The notes under the pieces were generated by a model. The model saw only the letters and a list, made by a program, of their open reading frames with translations. It had not been told where the DNA came from and did not search any database. Source: Lamellibrachia satsuma (lineage: Eukaryota; Annelida; Polychaeta; Sabellida; Siboglinidae). From it: a stretch of 64,000 nt of DNA. The stretch spans positions 1,692,592 to 1,756,591 of the forward strand of contig BSQZ01000103.1 of the NCBI GenBank assembly GCA_033239005.1, read 5' to 3'. Of this stretch, positions 11,338 through 23,689 are shown piece after piece (within the stretch, counting starts at the first letter, position 1; every line of letters begins with the position of its first letter). The translations under genes and the position numbers were made by a program.

Positions 11338-11735
11338 TAGGTGTACATGTACTATCAGTCAGAATAAGTAGTGTATTGGTGTATATTTAGTGCCAGTAGT
11401 GTATTGATACATATGATTGGTGTACATTTACTGTCAGTACAAGTAGTGTATTTGGTAGAGAATGAGACGCTTGGTTTAAATTTGCTGTCGGTAGGAACAA
11501 GTAGTATATTGGATACACATGATTGGTGTACATTTACTGTCAGAAGAAGTAGTGAAATGGTGCAGATTCCAGAATGAGATCATTGGTGTACATTTACTGT
11601 TGGTAGGAACAAGTAGTGTACTGGTATGCATGATTGGTGTACGTTTACTCTCAGTCAGAACAAGTAATATTGTTACACATGATTGGTGTACATTTACTGT
11701 CCAATCAAAACAAGTAGTCTATTGCCATTGGTACA
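11338..11735 (+). repeat. Degenerate tandem repeat, unit about 50 bp, seven to eight copies
   Basis: The phrase ATTGGTGTACATTTACTGTC recurs at about 11414, 11522, 11584, 11633 and 11682, each followed by a form of AAGTAGTGTATTGG and then ACACATG. Spacing varies because units have indels. The open frames through it are repeat-driven. Confidence 0.8.
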
Positions 11736-12067
11736 GATGATGATGGTGAAACAGTTAAAATGCCTTGGCTTTATAAAGATTAATTATTTCCTAAGCTAAA
11801 CTACCAGTATATTTGATATGTTGTGGCATAATAATGATGTGTGTAACTGTGATATCCATGTTCCAGGTTGTATTTCCCGGTGGTAGAAGTCACTGTTTTT
11901 AGTCAATGTTTAGTCTTGGTTTCAGTCGTTCTAGTTAGCCTTATTTCTTTGGTAATTGTTTTTCTATGTGAATAAACTGTTGATATATTTTATGTTGGTC
12001 TCAATATAAATGCTGCGTACTGTGGGTGCCTCACAATTTGTCTATATCAGACTATCAGTACACTCAC

Positions 12068-12184
12068 CTGTGTCAGGTCAATCTCCATAGCTAAACTTTC
12101 CATCAATTCAATTCGGTTCAGAATAGACATCACAGATCCTTCCCACATCGCAGGATGGGATTACTTGTCTTGCCTTTCCTGAGC
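12068..12184 (-). other. Putative 5' coding exon of an unidentified gene
   Basis: The exon lies between TATATTTCAG (acceptor, ends at 12185) and CAG/GTGAGT (donor at 12067), both close to consensus. After 36 bases an ATG (12148) opens 27 codons, beginning MWEGSVMSILNR, that stay open to the donor in phase 0. No homology is recognised. The CpG-richer stretch at 12830-13640 could hold its promoter and first exon, and the hAT-like exons at 7.4 and 6.9 kb could be downstream parts, but neither link is shown. Confidence 0.35.
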
Positions 12185-12438
12185 CTGAAATATAATTTGT
12201 CAGGGTTAGTTGATAGCACTAATTCCATAATTACCATAATAGTTGCAAAACTGTGAACATTACATACTGTCAGTAGTTAATTATTGTTATTTAAATGATT
12301 ACATTGCACCAAACAACAAGGTGTTGTGGTGTGCTACAGAGAGGGGTGATTACAAGTACGAATATTAATGTAATCATGATTACAGTAATTATTGCAATCA
12401 CAATTACTAATGTAGTCATGATTACAATCATTATTACA

Positions 12439-12577
<139 letters not shown>

Positions 12578-12829
12578 CATAATGAATTAAATAAACCCTC
12601 ATGTTATTATTGTCATCAATATTATTCAACACAAAATCAAACACAATATTAAAATACAGTCACAGACCACTTAATTAGATTAGATACAAAATAAAGAGAA
12701 AAGCCTGCTCGGGCTAGGTAAAAGAAATATGCAGAAAAAATATGATTATTAAAATGGCAATGATTCGATAACAATTGAATTACTGACCTGCTAGCTATAG
12801 GGCGAATCAATCGGCACGCAAATCATGCA

Positions 12830-13640
12830 ATGACAGCAGACCAACATCTAGCACCGCTCTGTTTGTGCGTATCACTACAAAATCATCGTCTTCGCCTTCG
12901 TACGGTGATGCAAGCACCAACGCGGTCGGGCACACGGTGCTGCATAGCCATAGCCATAGCATAGCCTAGCCCTAGGCATGGTAGCTTCCTCGGCGCAGCA
13001 TGATGACTCAACGTAAACGTGCGCAGACATCGGGACGCAATTTCCACAGGTTCACCACACCACATTACCTAGTCGGGAATCGTTGACAGTCAGAGCGCTG
13101 TTGTAATTTTTCCTGAATCCAACGTCAACAAAGTCAAAGGCGAAGCCGACCTGGAGTCTGGAGCGTGACTCGCACACTCGGTGACACTTTACGACTGTCA
13201 ACGGTTGTTTCCGTGTGGCCTGTCGGACTAGACGTCTGTGGTTTCCATTTCTCCAAAGATAGACAACTATTACGGAAGTTCAGTAAACCACTAATCGCTA
13301 GTAGCAGATCTGGTAAAACTGTCACAAGCGATGCATCCATCTTGTCAACAAGTAAAAAATAGTTCCGGTATTCCGTTATCGCATATTCTCGTTGGTTAGC
13401 GTCTCGTGTGTTCGAGAAGTGTGGCGTTTTCGACGATTTTTTGCGTGTTTTGTTGTAACTTCTTTAACTTTTTTATTTGGAACTTGGAACAGAGACCCAT
13501 ATCTTTTTTTCGCTCCAGAATCCCTATTTACGAAATAAATCGCAAAAAATCGAAAATTTACATTGATTAGATATACGCGACTCAAACCACTCGTTTCGAC
13601 AACAAGATGGCGATACGCAGTGATGTATTTTGTCGATTTT
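12830..13640 (-). promoter_or_regulatory. CpG-richer candidate promoter / first-exon region
   Basis: CG dinucleotides are more frequent than in flanking DNA, and AACAAGATGGCG at 13596 fits a YY1-type site (AAGATGGC). A minus-strand frame starts at 13340 in a good context (ACAAGATGG) and encodes MDASLVTVLPDLLL before running to a stop at 13134; it has no recognised domain. A CCATAG tandem lies at 12946-12965. The promoter role is inference from composition only. Confidence 0.25.
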
Positions 13641-13765
13641 TGTCTCGAACAAAATCAGTTTTTCAGTTTATCTCATAAATTAGCAGGTATCTGTTACCAT
13701 TAATGCATAGTTAGATAATATATATTTAAATATACGGCATAACACAAAATTGCTTCAGTTCCCCT

Positions 13766-14437
13766 TTAACCCATTAGGCCCCAGGATTTTATTAAAACAT
13801 GCTCCCATGTTCCCAGGATTTCTGGCAAATTTCAAGCGATTTTACCTCCTTGTGTTAAAAAATCTGTAGAAAAAACTATTCAATATTGACAATTACAAGT
13901 TGTGCTTATTTTGAAGAGTAGTCATTTCTCCACATGCATGTATACATAGAAATAGGATATATTAATAAAATGTTGACATTTTATCACAATTTGCAAATAC
14001 AAAATAGTACATTTGTTAAAACTTTGTAAGTTGCAACTGACATTTGACAATGATCCCATGCTATAACCCTATGCAACTCAGCGAAGAAAATGTAGCTAAA
14101 TGTGTTAGCTTTGCACCACTGAAAACATTATCAAATTCTGACGGCTATTTTTCAGGTTATACTATATTTTATCATGACAAATATAGAAGTAAAAAATTTC
14201 GAGATAGCGTGAACAAAACTGATGAAAATCAAGATTTCCAAAAGGGCAACACGTGCACGTAACGAGCTGTTGTTGCAAAATGTATCCGCTAGGATGTGGC
14301 AAAATTTGGTAGCGTTTAGTTCAGTAGTTATTCGCCAGGATTTTTTTTAATAGAAGGTCTTGTATGCGGCCGGCGGCGGCTGTTCCAGGACTGCACAGAG
14401 CGGCCGGCCGCGGCCGTTGTGGGGTCTAATGGGTTAA
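13766..14437. mobile_element. piggyBac-like MITE with TTAA duplications
   Basis: TTAA at 13766-13769 and 14434-14437 flank a 664-bp segment. Its left end is CCCATTAGGCCCCA and its right end, read on the minus strand, is CCCATTAGACCCCA (13 of 14). TTAA target duplication and termini starting CCC are typical of piggyBac elements. No transposase is present; the only frame (14044-14262, 72 codons) has no recognised domain, so the copy is non-autonomous. A GC-rich patch of CGGCCGG motifs (14368-14416) lies just inside the right end. Confidence 0.75.
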
Positions 14438-14439
14438 CC

Positions 14440-14600
14440 TATCAACTATTGCAACTGATCTTTTAGGGGTCATCTCATAACATCAATGTCCTACAACAGA
14501 TGAAATAACTTTCATCTGGCCTCACCCCCCCACACCCCCCAGATGAAAGTTTGTAAACATTGATACTATTGCAACTGATCTTTTATGTAACATTGTAATC
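14440..14600. repeat. Direct repeat pair around a 13-bp-arm hairpin
   Basis: ACTATTGCAACTGATCTTTT occurs at about 14446 and again at about 14566. Between them AACTTTCATCTGG (about 14507-14519) and its complement CCAGATGAAAGTT (about 14540-14552) bracket a C-rich loop. The layout looks like the remains of a small mobile element, but no family is recognised. Confidence 0.5.
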
Positions 14601-14777
14601 GACTTTGTTAAGTGCCATGTTGTAACGGATGTTGCGTAGTGTTGTAATTGACTTTTGTAAAATGCTCTAATTGAGTTTTTATGCTTTGTAATTGACAGTT
14701 GTAATTGAACCCAACCCAGGTTTATGGTATCCAGTAACCAGGTCTATATATGGTAACTTGCAGTATTTAATAAGACA

Positions 14778-15056
14778 GTGGTTGAACTACTCCTTCCAGA
14801 GATTGCGTCAGCCAGCCGCAGCAAACCAGAGAAGGGTGATGCTCTGTTTGAACCTGCATTGCCAGTGCCAACTGAACTGTGTGGTGTACAAGAGATGGCA
14901 GGAAGGGTGTATGGCACCTGTCCACCTCCACCAGACTACAAGCACCTGGTGAATGCAAATATGGAGAGAACGTCTGAATTGTCTGTTAGTGGAAGCAATG
15001 ACGCAAACACCGAAGAACACCATGGTATGCTACTGATACATTCTCAACTAATTTAG
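14778..15056 (+). other. Unidentified possible exon
   Basis: This open frame contains ASRSKPEKGDALFEPALP and a proline run, CPPPPDYKHL. A donor-like CATG/GTATGC lies near 15024 and a CCAG acceptor-like site near 14800. No family is recognised. The amino-acid mix is protein-like rather than repeat-like, which is why it is listed. Confidence 0.2.
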
Positions 15057-15530
15057 CCTATCGTGAATCTGGTTCGTTGATTTCCAAATATGTAGTGTGT
15101 GAATAGTTTATGTAACATCCGCAGTTGATTTAATGAAAAAGCCTATTTTTGTTTAAATAACTGAAAGAATTAACTTTTGTTGTTAGATCTGGTAAGGCTC
15201 AAAATGGTGGATATCCAAAATGGTAAACATTGTGTGGGTCTACGCCGAACACGGGCACGACTTCCATCCTCTTGCCGATCACATGACAAAGTTAAAATAT
15301 TTAATTTTGGGTGAAATTCATGAGTTTTCAGCATTTCCATTTTTCCTTCAGTTAATATTTGACTAAATATTAAGTAATTTAATAGTTTGTCTTATGATTT
15401 CACAAAAACTACATACAAAAGTTGCACAAACGAGCTAGCATGTTGCAGTGGATTTTTTGCAAATTGAATTTGAAATGAGACTAGCAAAAAAATCGAATCG
15501 AGGATCCTTTAAAAAACTTTCTTTATATTG
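15050..15530 (+). repeat. Interspersed repeat 'R460', copy 1
   Basis: This segment matches 25405-25873 over its length. Shared blocks include TAGCCTATC, GTTAGATCTGGTAAG, GATCACATGACAAAGTT, GAGTTTTCA and GATGATTTCACAAAA...ACAAAAGTTGC, ending near AAATCGA. Parts also match 26895-26935, 29031-29330 and (inverted) 33110-33310. No coding capacity or known family is recognised. Confidence 0.8.
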
Positions 15531-17820
15531 TTCTAGCTCATACAAATAGCCAATAACAAATAGCCCAAATATTTTAGCATTTTATTTCCTTGTAGTTAAT
15601 TTTCAGAGTTGAAGCAAATTTATAAAAAACAAACTGCAGATTGTCACCACGTTGGAACATTTGACTAAATTCTCTTGTCTCCTGTATTTTTGATTTCCAA
15701 ATATACTAAAATTATTCATCCTGGCACATGTTATGCAACTTGAAAGCTTCATTAAGACATGTACTGGTCATTTATTTGCATATATCGCCGTATATCACCG
15801 TTTATTATTTTGTATTTCAGTTTATTGTTAAATTATGCTGGCCATCTTGAAATTAAATATGGCTGCCAAAATCACCATATGCTAGACTCTACAGTTTAAT
15901 GTAGAAAATGAACATTGGTAGGACAAATTGGCGGCCATCTTAAAAAATAGCTGCCATTTTGAATTTTCAACTGGCTTGATTGGATTTGTTCCAGTGAAAC
16001 TATCCATGCCAGGTTTCATGCTTGTATCACCATTTGAACTACCTCTTATCTGCTGTACTATAGAAGACAATTGTGGTCGAGTATTGTATTCTTTAATTGC
16101 ATACGTTGTTGTCGTCACGCTGTAATCCCTCAGACACAGACACCTTTTATATCTCCTCGAACATCCCACATGCTCCATTGAAAGAACGATACCACGCAGG
16201 TAGATCTCAGGAAGCGTCTGTGTTGTAGACAATGATAGGTGAGATATTTCCATCAAGTGTGATAGGGGGTGTTGGGTGAATGGAGACGGTACAGCTTGGA
16301 ACAGGAACACTTTCTTCATGGTGCTCGACTCGTCCATGCGCAGCACATATCCTAGCCAGTACTAGGGGCGGTGCATCAGCAGCTTGTTGGTGCTCACACC
16401 CAGATCGTCAGTGCATGAGCATCACCTGGGTGGGAGCATCACAAAGCTGCTGATGTGACTCCGATGGAACTGGCCAAGACTAATTAGACACTTCACACAT
16501 AACCTGTTTAACACATGCCATATGTTTTCTCTGCAGACCGTGCATAGACATTGTTGTACTGCGTGAGTTTCTAGAGGGCGTGTGGGATGTTTACAGCAGG
16601 GAAGGTTGGTTTATTATTGGTTCTCAAATCCTATGTGTATTCTGTTTGTTCTAATGTAAAATAATCAGCGTCCAAATAATCTTGAAGAATTCTCATGTTT
16701 GCTAAGTAGTTCACTGTTGCTATAAACATTAACGTTGTGCTAATAATATTATATTGAGGTGCAAAATGGTACTTGGTCTAAAACTAAAAACTGAGTGTGT
16801 GCACTATTGCAAAATCATAATGTCCTCTCATTTAAAATGTACAAACACATATTTCTTTACTACTTTTGATACACCATTGTTTCCAGTATTGAATGTAAAT
16901 TAATGAGATGATTACATTTATTTTGTGAAAACAAAAGAGAGTGTGGCTTGAGACATGGGGAAATGTGTACTTTTTAGAGTACGATGTTGTCAGTATTTCC
17001 ACACAGATTTATGTACTTTAGATTGAACCCCAGTGTTTTTCATATGGTCTAAAAACGGACAATTTACTATTTCATTTCATGTGTTGTAGTTGGTATAAGG
17101 GTGAATAGTTTCTACAAAGTGAATTTGCTTGTGTGATAACAAAATGTTTGCAATGTGTCTCTTACATATGTGAACTAAGCATTGCTGTTGGCATAGTTGT
17201 TCAGTGTGGTGAAATGCCTTAGTGGATGATCGGAAATCATTTAATGTTGAGATACTATCAACTGATGATATGCAGAGGTGAGAGGATCTCTCGAATATAC
17301 AGCAGGTGGTCAGTCTGTGTCAAACACATATTTAAATCAAATCAGATGATTCTGACACTGAGGATTCCAACCCTAGCTTAGGAGATTTGATTTGATTGTG
17401 GCAGGGTCCTTTGTGATTTTTGTGCATCAGCTAACTTTGCTACTTATTATTTGTTGAAAGTTTCTGAGATAATGTGTTGAAGGAGAGCAGAGTCGACGAT
17501 TATGGCAATGGCATAAACCGTGTAGGTTTAGACATATCTTTTGTATAAGTTGTGACCGTGGTGGGTATAAATTCTGAAATTTTCCATACCAAACTCTGAC
17601 AAGTTACATGTTAAATTAGCAAACTTCTACAAGATGGAGCCAAACTGAGAACAGTTTTATTATACAAAAAAAGGAAAAGGTACCCTGAATAAATAAATTA
17701 AATAACATAAATTACAATTTACTTTGTAGTTTATGATATATTTGAAATATATTCGGGCCAATAAGATATATTGAAAACCAAGTAAATAGTAAAAAAAAAT
17801 TAAGAGTGTAATATTTCTGT
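15531..17820. other. Long stretch without a supported gene; one imperfect hairpin
   Basis: An open minus-strand frame (15882-16346, 154 codons) has no recognised domain and is probably chance. At 16376-16455 two 27-base arms, TCAGCAGCTT...ACACCCA and a complementary copy, pair at about 23 positions. Nothing else was identified. Confidence 0.35.
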
Positions 17821-17824
17821 GCAG

Positions 17825-18031
17825 TGACGTCATGTTGCCGGTGTGGAGAAGACACGCTGGACCATGAACCCACAGTCTTTACAGAATTAGTTGATCAACT
17901 GGCTCAAGGCGGCATCAGTGACCAGGATGTCAGTACTATTGCGAAGCTCCAAACGTTGGTTACCTTCAATGACAGTAACAGAGTGTCGGAATTAATATTA
18001 AAAATGAAGGATTCAACCTCTTTATCAGAAG
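17825..18031 (+). other. Putative internal exon of an unidentified gene
   Basis: The exon follows TATTTCTGTGCAG (17812-17824) and codes for SCCRCGEDTLDHEP and then GGISDQDVSTIAKLQTLV before GAAG/GTTCGT at 18031. The donor is weak. It ends in phase 1, which fits the exon starting at 18510. No domain is recognised; a Cys-Cys-x-Cys cluster lies at the start. Confidence 0.3.
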
Positions 18032-18509
18032 GTTCGTTCAGCAGACGTTTGTAGCTTTGTACCGTTGCTAGCCTGTTTCAGAGAATGTATTTCAGTAGTA
18101 TATGATATTTTTGAATAGACGCCAGTTGTATGCCTTCGATTTTCTGTTCATTTTGTACAGGTAAATCTAGATATATCGTGAGGTTTACAGGCACAATAAC
18201 TTTCAGTTTATTATGTTATTATATTGTCTTTATTATTTTGTACTAATAGAAGAATATGGTCTGAGTAGATTTTAGAGAACATGTCCAAAAGAAAAACTCT
18301 TACCTATATGCACACCCCAAACAACCTGTTTAGGGGTGAGCATATAGCTAAGATTTTTTTTAACGAGAATTGCTCCTGCTCTCAATAATCTACTCAATAT
18401 GTTATATTCTTCTATTCAACAGTTAGAGCTACCGTTTATCCCCCCCCTGTATTTATATATCATTCAAAACTTGGATCACAATATAATACACACTGTTTTA
18501 TTGTTTCAG

Positions 18510-18604
18510 GACAGAAGCAGTTATTGGCGACGTTATTCAACTACTGGCTGACGAACATTGTTCTGCTGGTCAATAAATCAACCGTTATCGAGTTACATCC
18601 ATCA
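18510..18604 (+). other. Putative following exon, cut off by a CR1 insertion
   Basis: TTATTGTTTCAG ends at 18509. The exon continues the phase-1 frame of 17825-18031 as GQKQLLATLFNYWLTNIVLL, a hydrophobic, helix-like stretch, then reaches a stop about where CR1 sequence begins (18606). If the join is right, the CR1 insertion supplied or removed the gene's end. Confidence 0.3.
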
Positions 18605-18605
18605 T

Positions 18606-19330
18606 GATGTAAAAGAAAAGGACTTAGGAGTTATAATAAGCGCTGATATGAAAGTTTCAGAGCAGTGTGGTATTGCAGCTTCAAAGGGTAATCGAATTCT
18701 TGGATTGATTAGAAGAAACATAACATACAACTGAAAAAAGTTAATTATACCTCTTTATAAAGCAATAGTTAGACCTCATTTAGAATAGTGTATACAAGCA
18801 TGGAGACCATATCGTAAGAAGGATATAGATACGCTTGAACGCATACAAAGGAGAGCAACTAAAATGATTCCAGAACTTAGAGACCTTAGTTATGAAGACC
18901 GCCTGAAAGAATGTGGTTTAACAACTCTAGAGACAAGGAGGTTAAGAGGAGATCAGATTGAAGTTTTTAAGATATTGAATGGGTATGAAAATATTGATAG
19001 AAATATGTTTTTCTCACTCAAGAAGGATAGCAGAACTAGAGGACATGAGGTAAAATTAGTAAAGGATCAATGTAGATTGGACATCAGGAAACACTCGTTC
19101 TCACAGAGGACAATAAATGAATGGAACAAATTGTCTACAGATTGTGTAACTGCTAGCAGCGTGAATATGTTTAAAAACAAGGTTGACACATATATCAGGA
19201 GGGCGGGTTATAAGTAGGTGAACATTGTTGGACTCTCGATAAGCCAATGGCTTCCTTGTCCACTTGCCATCTGGGCCTTTGGCTTGGATAGCAAATCTTG
19301 TTAAATCTTGTTAAATGATCAACCCTCTGG
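18606..19330 (+). pseudogene. CR1-like LINE, C-terminal RT region and 3' tail
   Basis: The frame gives KDLGVIISADMKVSEQCGIA, then PHLE(stop)CIQAW, then an open 117-codon piece (18864-19217) with RIQRRATKMIPELRDLSYED, and ends GYK-stop at 19217. A 3'UTR follows with GGACTCTCGATAAGCC (19230). It is nearly the same as 42130-42650, so both belong to one family. Two in-frame stops show it is dead; the 5' part is missing. Confidence 0.85.
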
Positions 19331-19890
19331 GTGGCGCTGCTTTTATGCTGACTCAACTCGCCATAGTCATCAGTGTCATGTTTCCTGGAACCACGCATGA
19401 AAGATGACTTCATACTTGCTTGATGGCGACCTGAAGCTGGAACATTAAGCCCCGGTGGTGATGCTGCCAGTAAGATATTGGTTGCTTAGAACGTCAATCT
19501 AACATGATGTCACATGCGCACTGAGAGTTTGCACTGTGAACTGGAGAAATGACGAGCCAGACCTGACATTTCAGCTAGTCAAAGTTCATAATAGCCCCAT
19601 ATATAATTATGTTAATGTGTCCAGCGTGATGACAACCTGACTGAGAACGGGATTGTTTCGGACGCGACCCAGTCTGTCCTTCACAGTCACCTGCGAACAG
19701 TTGCCGGATGAATAAGGCAATCGTGCATCGACAAGTTGCCATGATAATGGATTGTACATTCAGATACAAGTCGTTGTTCTGTTGTGTGATGTATGATACC
19801 TTTTTAATACAAATTTTTACTGAGATGAGCACCAGAGAGAGACCGGTTGCCTCGTAATTACTTGGAGAGACAGCTCTTCCTTTATCATAT
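19331..19890. other. Spacer, no gene seen
   Basis: No supported feature. Short frames on both strands have no recognisable content. Confidence 0.3.
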
Positions 19891-19899
19891 CATTTTGTT

Positions 19900-20110
19900 C
19901 GGCCAAGTAGCAGTACACGTTGTCATAGTGAGATATTTATCCAGGTGCCGGCCAGGACACGGGTTTATGCCAACTGTTCTTTCAACAGAACTGTCAACAA
20001 CTGGAATGGAATATCAGAAACAGTTGTGTTTGCAGCCTCTGTGGACACTTACAATTAAGCAGGCAATCTCAATTTCGTGCAGTGCTTTTGCACTCATCCC
20101 CATGTTAGTG
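19900..20110 (+). pseudogene. LINE C-terminal fragment
   Basis: Shifted frames read CRPGHGFMPTV then RTVNNWNGISETVVFAASVD, similar to the last residues of Jockey-type LINE proteins (FPRTVxxWNxLPxxVVxAxS). Decayed and short. Confidence 0.45.
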
Positions 20111-20164
20111 TAATAATCTTCGGGTTCTTGCTGATTACTGTATAAACATCTTTCGAGGCCCCGG

Positions 20165-20800
20165 TAATATCAAGGAAACCTCAGGATTTCTGTTCTTGGT
20201 CCATGTTTATTTATCTTTTATATAAATGATATGTTTGATAATATAGCATTTACTATTAGGTTATTTGCAGATGACGCTTTAATGTATCTAGCTCTTAAAC
20301 CAAAATCAAATGCTGTTGAGCTCCAGGAGTGTCTGTATAAACTTGCAAAATGGGAGATGTCTTGAAAAATGGAGTTCCATCCTCAAAAAGTTCATGTAGT
20401 ATCAATAACTAGAAACTGAAACATCGTTGACAACAAGTATATGCTTCATGGTCAAATATTAGAAACTGTCTCGCAAACTAAATATATCGGTGTTACAAAA
20501 ACTTCAGATCTTCGGTGGAATACCCATATAAATAACATATCATCAAAAGCAAGTAGGTTTTTAGGCTTCCATTGCAGACACAAGTTCCATCCATCAAAAT
20601 AAAAACTCAAGCCTAAGTATTGTTTTTTAGACCCCTATGCACATACACAAATAGATAGGTAAGAATGATTCAACGTCGTGTTGCCCGGTATGTCTTGCAT
20701 CGTCATCGCAATGTTCCTAGTATGACAGACAAGCTACAAACTTTGGGACGGAGGTCGCTAGTACACCGCTGGGCAGACGCTAAGCTCTGCATGGTGTACC
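20165..20800 (+). pseudogene. Decayed LINE reverse transcriptase fragment
   Basis: Reading with frame changes gives VLGPCLFIFYINDMFDNIAF, then LFADDALMYLAL (catalytic FADD), TKYIGVT, RWNTHINNISSKASRFLGF, and MIQRRVARYVLHRHRN. These are RT palm and thumb segments of a Jockey/I-like LINE. Several stops are present. The last block is paralogous to the fragment at 45529. Confidence 0.75.
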
Positions 20801-21620
20801 CAGTACAAAATAGTTAATAGTCTAGTAGGAATACCTTCAAATCAACAGTTGCACGTGTGAATACTATCAATAGGAGATAACATTCCTTGGCCTATCATAT
20901 CCCTTGCTCCAGATGCAATTAACACTTTTATTATTTTCCCCCCAATATTACTTGACCCTGGAACTCCCTTCCTCAACACACTGTTATATAGATATATAAT
21001 TATATGTATATAATACTTGTTCAATTTTTTTTCCTTCAATGATTAATGTTTGGCAGTTTACCTGACTGCTAAAGTAGTTTTATGGTGTCTTGTTAAATGC
21101 CAAAATATTGACGTGACAAAACAAACATAGCCGAGTGTTATCACTTGATAACATGTTTACACTTTATTGCTAAATAAATCAGTTTTCTTGTGTTATTAAT
21201 TGGTGATGATTGAAGATGATGTATTCTGTTATCCCTGCCATGTTGACTACATGTTTGATTATATCTGTTTGTGTGCAATCCACAGGAATGTGCAATATTA
21301 AAGAGAATCAGAACATTCAGATTCCTGTTTTCTATGTGTTATTGTGAAGTAGCCTTGAACATTTCATAGTGCATGCACTAACGGACAAGACAACACAACG
21401 ACTCGTGTAATAAACCTTCATATTTATTATTCGTCATGGCAATAAAATGGGACAGTCCGGCCAGATCTCTCTGGGGCCAGCTGCGACACCCTGGGAACTG
21501 CATGCGAGACCCGGATACTTCACATGCTACTGCTACTGCAGTCACATGACCAGAGAATCCTGGGGTCTGCCTCTGGATGTCCAGCCAGCCCTGAAATGGT
21601 GACCATCCTATCATTTTGAA
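20801..21620. other. Spacer, no gene seen
   Basis: AT-rich sequence; no supported feature. Confidence 0.3.
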
Positions 21621-21689
21621 GGTGGAGAAAGGGGGGTGGTTGGTGGGTGACGTGTTTCTTTGTTCATGCTACGAGACAAAGATGCCCTG

Positions 21690-21920
21690 TGAAGGGATGT
21701 TGCCAGTTCCCATTGCTGGGATAATGCTTCTAACTGGTCAGAGGCCTGCACTGAGAGGATAAGCCTTTTTAATTGGTCAGCTTTCCCAGGCCCCCTACAG
21801 GGATGAGGGGTGCTGCCAGCTCCCATAGCTGGGATAATGCTTCCAATTGGTCAGGCACCCTGCAGTGAGGAGATGACTCTTTTAATTGGGGTAAGTTTTC
21901 CCAGGCCCCTGCAGGGATGC
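21690..21920. repeat. Two tandem copies of a ~120-bp unit
   Basis: The order CCCAT-GCTGGGATAATGCTTC, CTGGTCAG / TTGGTCAG, CCTGCA-TGAG, TTTTAATTGG, TTTCCCAGGCCCC, ACAGGGATG / GCAGGGATG occurs twice in a row, with substitutions and small indels. Confidence 0.75.
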
Positions 21921-22519
21921 TCCAATGATAGCCTCCCCAAGATGCATCGGTCAGTTGTTCTGTCATAAACCACGCACATCGATAACACTGCTTCAATGTT
22001 AACAATTACCAATATTTACATGTTCATACAAAGCTTATTAATATTCAGACCCCCTCACCGAAATAGTACAAAATGTCGGAAGACATCTGAGAATGGAAAA
22101 CATCGATGTAACAAAGTTACGACACAGTGCATGTATATAGGCCATACAGTAACCGTCGTAATATAGTTACACACATTTATCTCTGACAGTTATGTTAAAG
22201 CTTTGAATTTTCCAACAACTCCATGGTGTCATATTGATGATTGTTTTCCACGAAGTTGTGCATTTATAAGTTGTCGTATGGTGGTGCAGCACCATGCAGT
22301 GAACGTTTACACAAATAAAAAACAGTAGTTCTGTAACTGTACCACGCTCAGTGTTGTTGCGTGACGCAACGGTGGCCATATTTCGCATGCGACCAACACT
22401 TTAAAAATTGTACGCAGGCCTCCCCCCACCTCTTTAGTTCAGCTTGTATGAATAGGTATGTGTTGACAATTATGAACGGCCCCCTAGGTATAGTGCAGAA
22501 AACATCAACAGCAGGGTTG

Positions 22520-22635
22520 ACAGGTTTCTGCCCTTATGGCAGAAACTGTCCAGCAGAAACACTTTTTACCCACATGGAAGAAATACCTTTCTCTCCTAGT
22601 TTCTGCCTTTACAGCAGAAACGCCCAAAGTGGTCA
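22520..22635. repeat. TTTCTGC / GCAGAAA hairpin cluster 1
   Basis: GTTTCTGCC-CTTAT-GGCAGAAAC (9-bp arms) and TTTCTGC-CTTTACA-GCAGAAA (7-bp arms) lie within about 110 bases, along with a further CAGCAGAAAC. The same motif set returns at 23690-23760. Confidence 0.7.
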
Positions 22636-22860
22636 TATTTTCAGGTTTTAATTATTTTACTATCATGATTAATATCCGTTTCCATGTTACAACCCCAAAA
22701 AGGATTGAGAACTATGATTAAAAGAGAGGACAGTGCACCAGAGGCCTGCTCTTGCTGATTGCTATTAAGTGTCCTGATATGGGCCAGTGTAAATAAGAGC
22801 AGGATTTTAGTAGCACTTGCAATAGCACTGTTCACTTTGTGTGGTTTCCACTTCAAGTTC

Positions 22861-23115
22861 CAGATGGCAAATGAACAAGGAAGCCATTGGCTTATCGAGA
22901 GTGCAATAATTTTATCATCTATATATAGCCCACCCTTATCAGATGTCGGTGAATTATATTTTAAACATATTCACACTAGCATTAACACAATCATTTGACA
23001 ATTTGTTCCATTCATTTAAGCCTATCACCTTCTGTGAGAACGAGTACTTTATCATGTCCAACCTGCACTGTTCCTTAACTAATGCTGCTTTGTGTCCTCT
23101 GGTTCTACTGCCTTT
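22861..23115 (-). pseudogene. CR1 3' end, minus-strand copy
   Basis: The minus strand reads LVKEQCRLDM, YSFSQKVI, LNEWNKLSNDCVNAS and the tail CTCTCGATAAGCCAATGGCT. It matches the 3' end of the copy at 18606-19330. Short and frame-damaged. Confidence 0.75.
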
Positions 23116-23522
23116 TTAAGTTTTCTAAAAACTGCAATTGTGTTATAACTCTTTAGCAGTTGTTGATATCTGACCTGTTTGTATTAAACAGGTACTGCTA
23201 TTGAATTTCTGACTAAAAGACCAAAAAAAGACCAAAGGCAAGGTACGAAAAGATATTGACATCATATTTAATAAAAAATATGGTGACTACTTTGAAGAAC
23301 CACAAACTTTAATCAGACCTAATCACTCGGTGATCATCTATTTTTGATGCAGACACAAATTAAAAAATATAAACTCAGTCCAAAGTACATGTCACTTCCG
23401 TATTTATATACTTCCGTAAGAGTGATTGTGAAATTTAGCATTTGTTGCATATGAATGCACCATAAATGTAAGTGTATAATTATTATGTACACACTGTAAA
23501 CTTTTATAAAAATGTATAATGC

Positions 23523-23602
23523 ACTAACCAAAGTTATAGCAGCTTGACAATGTATAAAGTTATAGCAGCTTGACAATGTATAAAGTTATAGCAGCTTGAC
23601 AA
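23523..23602. repeat. Three tandem copies of a 26-bp unit
   Basis: AAAGTTATAGCAGCTTGACA is repeated three times at 26-base spacing, nearly without change. Confidence 0.9.
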
Positions 23603-23689
23603 TACAGAAGCCTGTAACTTCGCATTTGCCAATCAATGACGAATTACCATCATCAATGACGTGTTTTCCCTATTGTTGCCATTTCTCCC

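Noticed and set aside
15882..16346. 154-codon minus-strand ORF as a gene
   Set aside because: No recognisable domain, weak start context and no splice partners.
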